Shown here piece by piece: positions 6,926 to 12,647 of a DNA stretch of 23,420 bases. A program made the position numbers and the translations under genes. Origin of the DNA: CAZMUD01 sp964569715. GTDB lineage: Bacteria; Chloroflexota; Dehalococcoidia; Dehalococcoidales; UBA2162. Every line of letters starts with the position of its first letter. The first letter of the stretch is position 1. Below the pieces are notes generated by a model. The model did not search any database. It had not been told where the DNA came from and saw only the letters and a list, made by a program, of their open reading frames with translations. The stretch spans positions 1 to 23,420 of the forward strand of contig CAZMUD010000014.1 in NCBI GenBank assembly GCA_964569715.1. Direction: 5' to 3'.

Positions 6926-7381
6926 TCAGAACGTGTGGCATAGCATGGTATTACTCAATCTTGGTTGTTTATGTTCCCTATCTTTTGATATAATACTCAT
7001 TAGGTTATGAATTTTAGCCAGCTGATTGAATTTATCAAGAAGTATGTTATATGGGGTTCTCTTACGGGCGCTTTGCTTATGCTTATGATGGGATGGTTGC
7101 ACAGTTGTGGTTGCACTGCACCTGTATCTGAATCCTTTGGATGGAATGACGAAGTGGCGGGTTCTATCTTCAAGTCCATCGGGATAGCCTTCATTATCAT
7201 ATTTGCACTTTCCAGCCTGCCATTTGTGGGTGCTATAATTATTAAAATTATAAAGAATACTTTCCTTGAATAAACCCCATATCTTCTTGGCAAGCTGTCT
7301 TAATGCTATCGTCCCCAAAAACCATATCAATAGTAAGCCTAGACTAAAACCTATTGTGCCCAATATCTGATAAATGCTCAT
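6926..7381 (-). CDS. Possible small membrane peptide coupled to the transposase
   Basis: An ATG overlaps the transposase stop as ATGA, with GAGG 8 nt upstream. It encodes a credible first 45 residues: one hydrophobic helix (TIGFSLGLLLIWFLGTIAL) then a basic amphipathic stretch (RQLAKKIWGLFKES). Beyond about 7273 the frame runs antisense to the well-formed 88-aa plus-strand gene, looks non-coding, and passes through the inverted repeat to stop outside the element. Only the N-terminal part may be meaningful. Either a real short passenger with an eroded end or a chance frame. Confidence 0.28.
   Translation of the reverse strand: MSIYQILGTIGFSLGLLLIWFLGTIALRQLAKKIWGLFKESILYNFNNYSTHKWQAGKCKYDNEGYPDGLEDRTRHFVIPSKGFRYRCSATTTVQPSHHKHKQSARKRTPYNILLDKFNQLAKIHNLMSIISKDREHKQPRLSNTMLCHTF
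6939..6946. repeat. Left target-site duplication of the insertion sequence
   Basis: CATAGCAT directly abuts the left inverted repeat and recurs at 9261-9268 after the right one. A preceding G is shared too, so the duplication is 8 or 9 bp. Confidence 0.85.
6947..6969 (+). repeat. Left terminal inverted repeat
   Basis: Begins GGTATTACTC and continues AATCTTGGTTGTT. 21 of 23 bases (6949-6969) match the right end exactly in inverse orientation; only the two outermost bases differ. Confidence 0.92.
6965..6994 (+). promoter_or_regulatory. Inward promoter from the left IS end
   Basis: TTGTTT (6965-6970), whose first five bases are the inner end of the inverted repeat, an 18-nt spacer, then consensus TATAAT (6989-6994). 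It lies 12 nt before the ATG of the 88-aa gene. Confidence 0.6.
7007..7273 (+). CDS. Small two-helix membrane protein, IS passenger
   Basis: An 88-residue protein with two hydrophobic segments, about residues 15-34 (IWGSLTGALLMLMMGWLHSC) and 57-80 (SIGIAFIIIFALSSLPFVGA). They are separated by a polar loop that begins with a Cys-Gly-Cys (HSCGC). Codon structure looks coding throughout. The ATG is 12 nt after a TATAAT box with only a weak AGG ribosome site, so a near-leaderless transcript is possible. It lies wholly inside the insertion sequence, on the strand opposite the transposase. I do not recognise the family. A role in regulation, membrane targeting or competition between elements would be pure speculation. 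Confidence 0.6.
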   Translation: MNFSQLIEFIKKYVIWGSLTGALLMLMMGWLHSCGCTAPVSESFGWNDEVAGSIFKSIGIAFIIIFALSSLPFVGAIIIKIIKNTFLE

Positions 7382-8334
7382 CGTTCTAACCTCGGTGTCT
7401 TTGCTATAATTCGTGGTGGTGGTGTCGTTATTCTAAGCCTCTTAGTTTTAGATATTCTAGCTGGTTTCGGCTCGGTCATAACTCGGTGTTTGTTGAGGTC
7501 TATTCGGGCAGTCTTCTCATATGGCTGTTCGCACATGTCTTTCCAATTGCGGAATGGGAATCTAATACCGGCTACGCTTGCGGGAGTTCTATCCTTTAAC
7601 GACATATGAGGTCTAAAGAAGTTGTAATGCACCAACCATCCATCCAAGAATAGCCTTGCCGATTTCATAGTATGCAAGCCACGCATAACCTTAGTTCGTT
7701 CTTTAAGTGTTGAGTGAAAACGTTCAATCTTGTTCGTATTATTCTCAACATCAAAGGGACCGCCTTGCCTATGCTTGGTATCCGCACCAAAGGTTAGTTC
7801 TATGCCATCTAGGTAAGCTCTGAGCTTATCCGTGTAAATCACTCTAGGTATCTTGCCAGTTCGCTCATATGCCTGTTTCATAAGCTGTTGAGCGTCTTTA
7901 GTGGTGCGGGTATAGGACATATGAGTGGCTATCAAAAAACGGGTCTTGGAGTCTATAATATCCCAAAGCCAGATATTCTTGCCATCCAAATCAATCATCG
8001 TTTCATCGGCTACCCAAATACTGCCCACATCTGGCTTATACTTGCCAGCCTCTATTATCGCCAGCCTGGAGAACCTATTTACCCAGTTATAAGCGGTAGC
8101 ATCCGATATGTAACTATTGTGCTGTTGGATTAGATTTCTGCGTATATCATTGAGGCTCATACCCTCATAATACATATTGAGAGCATCGGCTACCTGTTGT
8201 GTAGGATATTGCATCTTGGGAATAGTATCTATACCGGCAAACTTACGCTTACAGTCCTTGCAGAAATACCTTTGAACCTCTTTATATTTGCCGTATTTTA
8301 TTACATTCTCAGATTGGCAGTATTTACAGTTCAT
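7378..8334 (-). CDS. DDE transposase with N-terminal zinc ribbon (IS6/IS1-like)
   Basis: Catalyses transposition of the 2.3-kb element. The 318 residues begin with a zinc ribbon (Cys3, Cys6, Cys25, Cys28), then a helix-turn-helix-like stretch (MSLNDIRRNLIQQHNSYISD). The catalytic core reads IWVADETMIDLDG (Asp110), VIYTDKLRAYLDG (Asp169) and KIERFHSTLKERTK (Glu204), a D-D(34)E triad as in the IS240/IS6 transposase domain. It ends in YNFFRPHMSLKDRTPASVAG and a basic tail. Uninterrupted, so probably functional. Its ATG overlaps the preceding gene's TGA (ATGA) and has GGGGG 8-9 nt upstream, indicating translational coupling to the membrane-protein passenger. Confidence 0.92.
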   Translation of the reverse strand: MNCKYCQSENVIKYGKYKEVQRYFCKDCKRKFAGIDTIPKMQYPTQQVADALNMYYEGMSLNDIRRNLIQQHNSYISDATAYNWVNRFSRLAIIEAGKYKPDVGSIWVADETMIDLDGKNIWLWDIIDSKTRFLIATHMSYTRTTKDAQQLMKQAYERTGKIPRVIYTDKLRAYLDGIELTFGADTKHRQGGPFDVENNTNKIERFHSTLKERTKVMRGLHTMKSARLFLDGWLVHYNFFRPHMSLKDRTPASVAGIRFPFRNWKDMCEQPYEKTARIDLNKHRVMTEPKPARISKTKRLRITTPPPRIIAKTPRLER

Positions 8335-9179
8335 ATTTCAACCCCCAGAAAATACTCCTCAATATCTTTGGCAACTCCTGCCTGTAAACTAGACATTGCA
8401 TTGTCCACTATTCCAGAGCAGCTCTGTAGACCGATTCTCATTGCAATAATTAGTGGTTCCATTATGCGTGGGTATGAAAATTTTTTCCAAACAGATTGTT
8501 TCAAATTCAACAATTTGAGACTATGAAGAACAACTGACAATGCAATTACACGATTTATTTTATTAGTAACATTAGGCGGTAACCCAACCTCAAGTTCTCT
8601 GATTTCATCATATATTGATTTATAACCATCCTCTTCTATTATTACCCATGTCCCCAATTTATAATCTTGTAATATTGCGTTTACTTTATTTGCTCGGCCA
8701 ATAACAAAATTAAAATGTGCCATTTTGAATATTCGCCTTGTAATCGCAGTAGACCAAGTAATAGTGATTAATATTAAGTATGGGAATTCATACCATACAA
8801 ACCATCTTTTAAGCACTGACAAGAATACTACACCTGACACATTTTGCTCGGATATTCTCTTAGCAAAATATTTGTCTAACTCAAATAGTTTGTCAGGTAT
8901 GTGCCTTTTGTTAATAAAAGCTTCCCTATATCGCTTACGCTCATCACGTATATCATTATTCCTTTCTTGTTCTCTAAATATGCTTAATATCTTGTTTTCT
9001 CGCCATAATCCCCAAATAATGGAGAGGCTAGTTAATAATAAAACTATATAGCAGGCAATAAACCAGATTAGTGCCGGAATACCCCAAGTTGCAGCTTCCC
9101 TAGCAAGTGACATTGTTCCTAGCAGGCCTAGTGTGACACTCACTGGGAAACCCCCGTATTTGGCAATTTTTGCCAGCAT
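8331..9179 (-). CDS. Unrecognised membrane protein, IS passenger upstream of transposase
   Basis: A 282-residue protein from the ATG at 9179, chosen because AGGGGGT lies about 5 nt upstream and because an earlier in-frame start (9263) would fall outside the element. Two transmembrane segments lie in the first 65 residues (VSVTLGLLGTM region; IPALIWFIACYIVLLLTSLS). A charged region follows (EQERNNDIRDERKRYREAF), then a possible third hydrophobic segment (FPYLILITITWSTAI). The C-terminal half is soluble and mostly helical. It is low-GC compared with neighbouring housekeeping genes. It is first in a minus-strand operon driven from the right inverted repeat. No family recognised. A transposition accessory, immunity or selfish cargo role are all possible. 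Confidence 0.75.
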   Translation of the reverse strand: MLAKIAKYGGFPVSVTLGLLGTMSLAREAATWGIPALIWFIACYIVLLLTSLSIIWGLWRENKILSIFREQERNNDIRDERKRYREAFINKRHIPDKLFELDKYFAKRISEQNVSGVVFLSVLKRWFVWYEFPYLILITITWSTAITRRIFKMAHFNFVIGRANKVNAILQDYKLGTWVIIEEDGYKSIYDEIRELEVGLPPNVTNKINRVIALSVVLHSLKLLNLKQSVWKKFSYPRIMEPLIIAMRIGLQSCSGIVDNAMSSLQAGVAKDIEEYFLGVEI

Positions 9180-9189
9180 ATTGCACCCC

Positions 9190-9215
9190 CTGCCAGTATA
9201 TTCTTTAACTGGCAG
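9190..9215. promoter_or_regulatory. Inverted repeat in the passenger-transposase leader
   Basis: CTGCCAGT (9190-9197) pairs with ACTGGCAG (9208-9215) across a 10-nt AT-rich loop, overlapping the -10 box and start point of the inward promoter. A related 10-mer (TGCCAGCATA) at 9171 extends the series at about 20-bp spacing. Probable operator or 5' hairpin. Confidence 0.5.
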
Positions 9216-9242
9216 TATAGCACCAGGCAAAAATAACAACAA
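9214..9242 (-). promoter_or_regulatory. Inward promoter from the right IS end
   Basis: On the minus strand TTGTTG (9237-9242, mostly inside the inverted repeat), a 17-nt spacer, then TATACT (9214-9219). It is 35 nt before the passenger start and would drive the passenger-transposase operon. Confidence 0.65.
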
Positions 9243-9260
9243 CCAAGATTGAGTAATAAG
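9238..9260 (-). repeat. Right terminal inverted repeat
   Basis: Inverse of the left end; 9238-9258 is a 21-bp exact match to 6949-6969. It is followed directly by the duplicated CATAGCAT. Confidence 0.92.
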
Positions 9261-9268
9261 CATAGCAT
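9261..9268. repeat. Right target-site duplication
   Basis: CATAGCAT, identical to 6939-6946. The duplication may be 9 bp if the shared G (6938/9260) is counted. Confidence 0.85.
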
Positions 9269-9275
9269 ACTTGCA

Positions 9276-9305
9276 TTGCTTACATTCCTTATTGTATGGT
9301 ATAAT
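9276..9305 (+). promoter_or_regulatory. Promoter of rpsF-ssb-rpsR
   Basis: TTGCTT (9276-9281), 18-nt spacer, consensus TATAAT (9300-9305), 28 nt before the rpsF ATG. The insertion sequence ends only 7 nt upstream of the -35. Confidence 0.6.
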
Positions 9306-9332
9306 GCATCGTAAATTTTTGGAGAGAAATGG

Positions 9333-9659
9333 ATGGTATCCGATAAGGTAGCAATGGAAGAAGGCGAGCAGTTGTTTGATTATGAACTGGTATTAGTTAT
9401 TAGTCCGGAGGTTGCCGAAGAAGAATTTGAGGCTACAATAGATAATGTAAGCCGGCTTATTACCGGGAAGGGGGGTACTGTTTCTGATATAGAACGGTGG
9501 GGTAAAAGAAGGTTAGCCTATCCGATAAGACGTTTTGTGGAGGGCAGCTATGTTTTGGCTAGGTTCAAATTGAAACCTGCCTTCGGTAAAGAACTGGAGG
9601 CAAACCTACGGATTTCCGATGAGGTTCTGCGGCATCTGTTGATAAGACTGGATAGTTAA
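9333..9659 (+). CDS. rpsF: 30S ribosomal protein bS6
   Basis: Small-subunit protein that pairs with S18 in the platform. The 108 residues show the family pattern: YELVLVISPEVAEEEFEA, GGTVSDIERWGKRRLAYPI (RRLAYPI core) and EGSYVLARFKL, ending in EVLRHLLIRLD. The ATG at 9333 has GGAGAG 7-8 nt upstream; an ATG at 9329 is out of frame and stops quickly. First gene of the conserved rpsF-ssb-rpsR operon, in which S6 and S18 are made together. The adjacent insertion sequence has not disrupted it. Confidence 0.96.
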   Translation: MVSDKVAMEEGEQLFDYELVLVISPEVAEEEFEATIDNVSRLITGKGGTVSDIERWGKRRLAYPIRRFVEGSYVLARFKLKPAFGKELEANLRISDEVLRHLLIRLDS

Positions 9660-9718
9660 CTGGGAAGAATGTCTATTTCTCACGAGTGTTTGAGTAGAGC
9701 AAAAGGAGTTTTGAGACA

Positions 9719-10162
9719 ATGGTAAGCGTAAATAAAATGATAGCTATTGGTAATCTTGGTAGCGAGCCTGAAATGCGCTTTACCCCTAATGGTAGGCCGG
9801 TAACCTCGTTCAGTCTTGCGACTAATTGGAGGTATACTACTGCTGAGGGTGAGCGCAGGGAGGAGACGGAGTGGTTTAGTGTGGTCGCTTGGGGTAAGCT
9901 AGCTGAACAATGCAATCAGTTTCTGACTAAGGGTCGGCTTGTCTATGTTGAGGGTAGACTGCGGATGCATACCTGGGAGGGACAGGATGGGCAAAAGCGT
10001 TACCGGAATGAAATAGTAGCCGATAGAGTCAGTTTTCTTGATAGACAGGCAGTAGCCCCTCTTCCTGAAGAAAAGGCTGAGGAAGGTGAGAAGGTTGAGG
10101 AAGTTGAGAAGGCTGAGGAAAGTGGGGTTACCGAAGTGGAGCCGGAGGACATTCCCTTTTAG
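9719..10162 (+). CDS. ssb: Single-stranded DNA-binding protein
   Basis: Coats single-stranded DNA in replication and repair. The 147 residues have an N-terminal OB fold: NKMIAIGNLGSEPEMRFTPNGRPVTSFSLA, ETEWFSVVAWGKLAEQCNQFLTKG, YVEGRLRMHTWEGQDGQKRY. It has a low-complexity Glu/Lys linker made of repeated 'EKVEEVEKAEE'-like units, and ends in DIPF, the acidic tip that recruits partner proteins. ATG with AAGGAG about 10 nt upstream. Sits between rpsF and rpsR as in most bacteria. Confidence 0.96.
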   Translation: MVSVNKMIAIGNLGSEPEMRFTPNGRPVTSFSLATNWRYTTAEGERREETEWFSVVAWGKLAEQCNQFLTKGRLVYVEGRLRMHTWEGQDGQKRYRNEIVADRVSFLDRQAVAPLPEEKAEEGEKVEEVEKAEESGVTEVEPEDIPF

Positions 10163-10202
10163 TTGTAACTTAATAAGCTTGGAAGCAGGGAGTTTATAAC
10201 AC

Positions 10203-10505
10203 GTGGCTAGACAAAAATTGGACAAAGCCAGGAGTTCAAGGTGGAATAAAACAAGATATGTGCCGAGCCGTAAGGTTTGTTCCTTTTGCGTTGATAAGGT
10301 TAAGACAATAGATTATAAAGCCCCTGAGAAATTACGCAACTATATATCTGATAGAGGAAAGATAGTGCCACGTCGTAGAACTGGCACTTGTGCTAGACAT
10401 CAGCGTGCCTTGGCCACAGCTATAAAGAGAGCGCGGCACTTAGCCTTATTACCGTATGTGTCAGCTCATATGCGTAAGGTGGGGAGTGTTGGCGTTGGTG
10501 ATTAG
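10203..10505 (+). CDS. rpsR: 30S ribosomal protein bS18
   Basis: Small-subunit partner of S6. 100 residues with the basic core: YVPSRKVCSFCVDKVKTIDYK, LRNYISDRGKIVPRRRTGTC and HQRALATAIKRARHLALLPY. CSFC (Cys26, Cys29) plus a later Cys and His suggest the zinc-binding form. GTG start with GGGAG about 10 nt upstream; an ATG is absent near the expected N-terminus (MARQK). Last gene of the rpsF operon. Confidence 0.96.
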   Translation: MARQKLDKARSSRWNKTRYVPSRKVCSFCVDKVKTIDYKAPEKLRNYISDRGKIVPRRRTGTCARHQRALATAIKRARHLALLPYVSAHMRKVGSVGVGD

Positions 10506-10572
10506 TTTGATGAGCTGAGGATTGTCCGTCTTCCCTCCCTTTATAATCACTTCAATCTAATGAGGGGTTAGA

Positions 10573-10713
10573 GTGCCAAAGAGGACTTATCAACCAAAGA
10601 AGATTCCGCGCAAGCGTGAGCATGGCTTTCTGAAGAGAATGAGCAGCCGGGGTGGGCGGGCTGTCTTAAGAGCAAGACGGCTCAAGGGTCGTAAGCGATT
10701 AACTGTAGTTTGA
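10573..10713 (+). CDS. rpmH: 50S ribosomal protein bL34
   Basis: A 46-residue, very basic protein: KRTYQPKKIPRKREHGFLKR, then SSRGGRAVLRARRLKGRKRLTV, the unmistakable L34 pattern. GTG start with GAGGGG about 6 nt upstream. A consensus TATAAT at 10542-10547, 26 nt before the start, may be its -10 box; a good -35 is not visible. First gene of the rpmH-rnpA-yidD-yidC-khpB cluster. Confidence 0.95.
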   Translation: MPKRTYQPKKIPRKREHGFLKRMSSRGGRAVLRARRLKGRKRLTVV

Positions 10714-10756
10714 CGCTGAAATAGCGCCTTTGCCGGTGAGCTTGGGAAAGGGAGCG

Positions 10757-11149
10757 ATGAGGGGAGAAGAATACCTTACTAAGCCGCAGCAGTACGCATT
10801 AGTTTATAGTAAAGGCAGCTCGTGGGTATCTGATTTAGTGGTGATGAAGGCTTTGCCTAATGACCTTACTTTATCCCGATGTGGCTTATCGGTTAGCAAA
10901 CGGGTAGGTAAGGCGGTAACGAGAAACAGGGTAAAGCGCTTGCTTCGTGAAATCTTACGGATAATGCCACTTAAATCGGGATGGGATATTATATTTATTG
11001 TTCGTCCGGCGGCGGCTACTGCCGATTATGCTGGTCTTAGGAGGTCGGTCGAAGGTTTATTATCCCGAGCTCACTTACTGGAGACCGATGAAGAACATGG
11101 TTTTTTAGCGGAGGTTAAAGCCGGGGGTGGCGGGGAATTGGCGGTTTAA
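10757..11149 (+). CDS. rnpA: Ribonuclease P protein component
   Basis: Protein subunit of RNase P, which helps the catalytic RNA mature tRNA 5' ends. The family core is clear: LTKPQQYALVYSKGSSW, RCGLSVSKRVGKAVTRNRVK (the RNR motif), RLLREILR, and GWDIIFIVRPAAATADYAGL. I chose the ATG at 10757 because it gives the usual short N-terminus; in-frame TTG 10730 and GTG 10736 are alternatives without ribosome sites. GGGAG lies immediately upstream, closer than ideal. It follows rpmH and precedes yidD, the standard order. Confidence 0.93.
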   Translation: MRGEEYLTKPQQYALVYSKGSSWVSDLVVMKALPNDLTLSRCGLSVSKRVGKAVTRNRVKRLLREILRIMPLKSGWDIIFIVRPAAATADYAGLRRSVEGLLSRAHLLETDEEHGFLAEVKAGGGGELAV

Positions 11150-11162
11150 TTAGCGAGGGAAT

Positions 11163-11372
11163 GTGAAGGAGTTTGCTTTAGGACTAATTAGACTTTATCA
11201 GTTAACCCTATCGCAGGTTATGCCACCATCCTGCCGTTTTATCCCAACGTGCTCTCAATATACCTATGAGGCTGTCACAAGGTATGGTTTTCTTAAAGGG
11301 GTATGGCTGGGAGTAAGGCGCATAGCTCATTGCCATCCTTTCCACCCAGGCGGTTATGACCCTGTGCCATGA
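11163..11372 (+). CDS. yidD: Membrane protein insertion efficiency factor YidD
   Basis: A 69-residue peripheral membrane protein that aids YidC-dependent insertion. Pattern LIRLYQLTLSQVMPPSCRFI, PTCSQYTYEAVTRYGFLKG and HCHPFHPGGYDPVP contains the family's conserved cysteines and HPFHPGG end. GTG start (11163) with GAGGGA upstream; an overlapping ATG at 11161 is followed at once by a stop. Between rnpA and the yidC region, as in many bacteria. Confidence 0.95.
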   Translation: MKEFALGLIRLYQLTLSQVMPPSCRFIPTCSQYTYEAVTRYGFLKGVWLGVRRIAHCHPFHPGGYDPVP

Positions 11373-11395
11373 TACCCGGATTAATCTATCTACTT

Positions 11396-11401
11396 TATAA
11401 T
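11396..11401 (+). promoter_or_regulatory. -10 box before the propeller lipoprotein
   Basis: Consensus TATAAT in the 103-nt gap, 74 nt before the start codon. No convincing -35 at 17 nt. May give the downstream part of the cluster its own transcript. Confidence 0.3.
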
Positions 11402-11475
11402 AGAGATTATTTATCGATTTCACCCCCGTCAACCTTCCCTTGGTAAACGGTCTTTTATTTGGATGGAGTGAATAA

Positions 11476-12636
11476 ATGAGAACCAGGCATAGCACAATAT
11501 TGCTGGTCAAAATATCGCTCCTGCTGGTTATACTTCTCCTGGGCGGGCTAGTCTTTTCCGGCTGTAGGGCTGGTATGGGTGCTGTGCCCAAGGGTTGGTC
11601 AGGCGGGACAATAGCTGATGGCACCCTATTGGTAGGTTCAATGGATGGTAAGCTTGTAGCTGCGAATACAACAGACGGTAGTCGTTTGTGGGGAGTATCT
11701 CTGGAAACTCCAGAGTCGGCAGGTGGTGGCGGTGGCTTTGGCTGTGCCCCAGCATCTGTGGCGGTAGCTATCTATGGCTCTCCAGCCGTAGCCGAAGATT
11801 TAGTTTATGTTGGCGGCTATAATGGTAAAATTTATGCCTTTAGTTTTGGTAGAGATGAACCGAGGTGGGTATATCCTCGCCAGGGTAATATCGGTGCTCC
11901 TATTGTCGGTGGGATTGTCCTATCTCAGGGCAAGCTCTATTTCGGCTCTGCTGACGGGAAAGTCTATGCCCTGGATGCTGCTGACGGTTATAAGGAGTGG
12001 GAGTTTCCACCTCAGGGCGAGATAGGCAAGATTTGGTCAACCCCGGCTATTGATGGGGACACCCTATACATTGGTTCCTTTGATAAAAAACTCTATGCCC
12101 TGAAGGCTAGCGATGGCAGCAAAGAGTGGGAGTTTGAGACTGAAGGGGCTATTGTTGCACCTCCCCTTGTGCATGATAACACGGTCTATATTGGCTCTTT
12201 TGACAGGTATCTGTATGCCGTAGATGCCGCCGATGGCAGCCTGAGATGGAAATTCATGGCTGAGAGCTGGTTCTGGGCTAAACCGGTGGCTTATAATAAT
12301 GCTATTTATGCCGGTTGTCTTGATGGCAAGGTTTATGCCCTTGATGCTGAAAGTGGTGATAAGCTCATCGAGTTTGACATGGGAAGTCCGGTGAGTTCTT
12401 CGCCGGTTCTGGTAGATAACTCAATTATTGTGGCTACAGAAGACGGAGTGGTATATGCCCTGGATACTGGTGATAATCAGCAAAGGCAGCTAGTCAACTT
12501 GGAAGAAAAGGTAAACGCTCCCCTTGTCGCTAGCCAGGGGATTGTTTATATACATACTGCTGAGGATGTCCTCTATGCACTGAATGCACAGAGAGGGGTT
12601 GATGTGTGGCGTCCTATTAAATTAAGTGGTAAGTGA
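11476..12636 (+). CDS. PQQ-type beta-propeller lipoprotein (BamB-like fold)
   Basis: 386 residues. An N-terminal hydrophobic signal (ILLVKISLLLVILLLGGLVF) ends in SGC, placing the lipidated Cys at residue 30, so it is membrane-anchored and exported. The rest is seven or so PQQ/WD-like blades with the repeated pattern 'Y-x-G-S-x-D-G-K-x-Y-A-L-D-A-x-x-G-x-x-x-W' (for example YFGSADGKVYALDAADG, YIGSFDKKLYALKASDG, YAGCLDGKVYALDAESG). No PQQ-enzyme catalytic residues recognised, so more likely a scaffold. Position between yidD and yidC is unusual and suggests, without proving, a link to membrane-protein insertion or folding. ATG with TGGAG 7 nt upstream. Confidence 0.88.
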   Translation: MRTRHSTILLVKISLLLVILLLGGLVFSGCRAGMGAVPKGWSGGTIADGTLLVGSMDGKLVAANTTDGSRLWGVSLETPESAGGGGGFGCAPASVAVAIYGSPAVAEDLVYVGGYNGKIYAFSFGRDEPRWVYPRQGNIGAPIVGGIVLSQGKLYFGSADGKVYALDAADGYKEWEFPPQGEIGKIWSTPAIDGDTLYIGSFDKKLYALKASDGSKEWEFETEGAIVAPPLVHDNTVYIGSFDRYLYAVDAADGSLRWKFMAESWFWAKPVAYNNAIYAGCLDGKVYALDAESGDKLIEFDMGSPVSSSPVLVDNSIIVATEDGVVYALDTGDNQQRQLVNLEEKVNAPLVASQGIVYIHTAEDVLYALNAQRGVDVWRPIKLSGK

Positions 12637-12647
12637 GGTAGATTCTG

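Larger units (their letters stand above)
6947..9260. mobile_element. Complete insertion sequence with passenger genes, ~2.3 kb
   Basis: Bounded by 21-bp perfect inverted repeats (6949-6969 and 9238-9258; core TTACTCAATCTTGGTTGTT) and by an 8-9 bp direct duplication. It encodes a zinc-ribbon DDE transposase in the centre (minus), a 282-aa membrane protein upstream of it on the same strand, a small minus-strand frame overlapping the transposase stop, and an 88-aa membrane protein on the plus strand near the left end. The D-D(34)E spacing and 8-bp duplication resemble the IS6 family. The zinc ribbon and GG at the left tip are also seen in IS1-like elements, so family assignment is open. Intact ends and duplication imply a fairly recent insertion. 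Confidence 0.9.

Noticed and set aside
6926..7273. C-terminal part of the minus-strand frame that starts at 7381
   Set aside because: It runs antisense to a well-formed membrane gene, reads as low-quality protein, and leaves the element through its inverted repeat, so it is not taken as a true protein beyond its first ~45 residues.
9180..9263. Earlier start (9263) for the 282-aa passenger
   Set aside because: It would begin outside the insertion sequence and translate the inverted repeat and promoter; the ATG at 9179 has a good ribosome site.
10070..10130. GA-rich short repeats
   Set aside because: They encode the Glu/Lys low-complexity linker of SSB and are not a separate repeat element.
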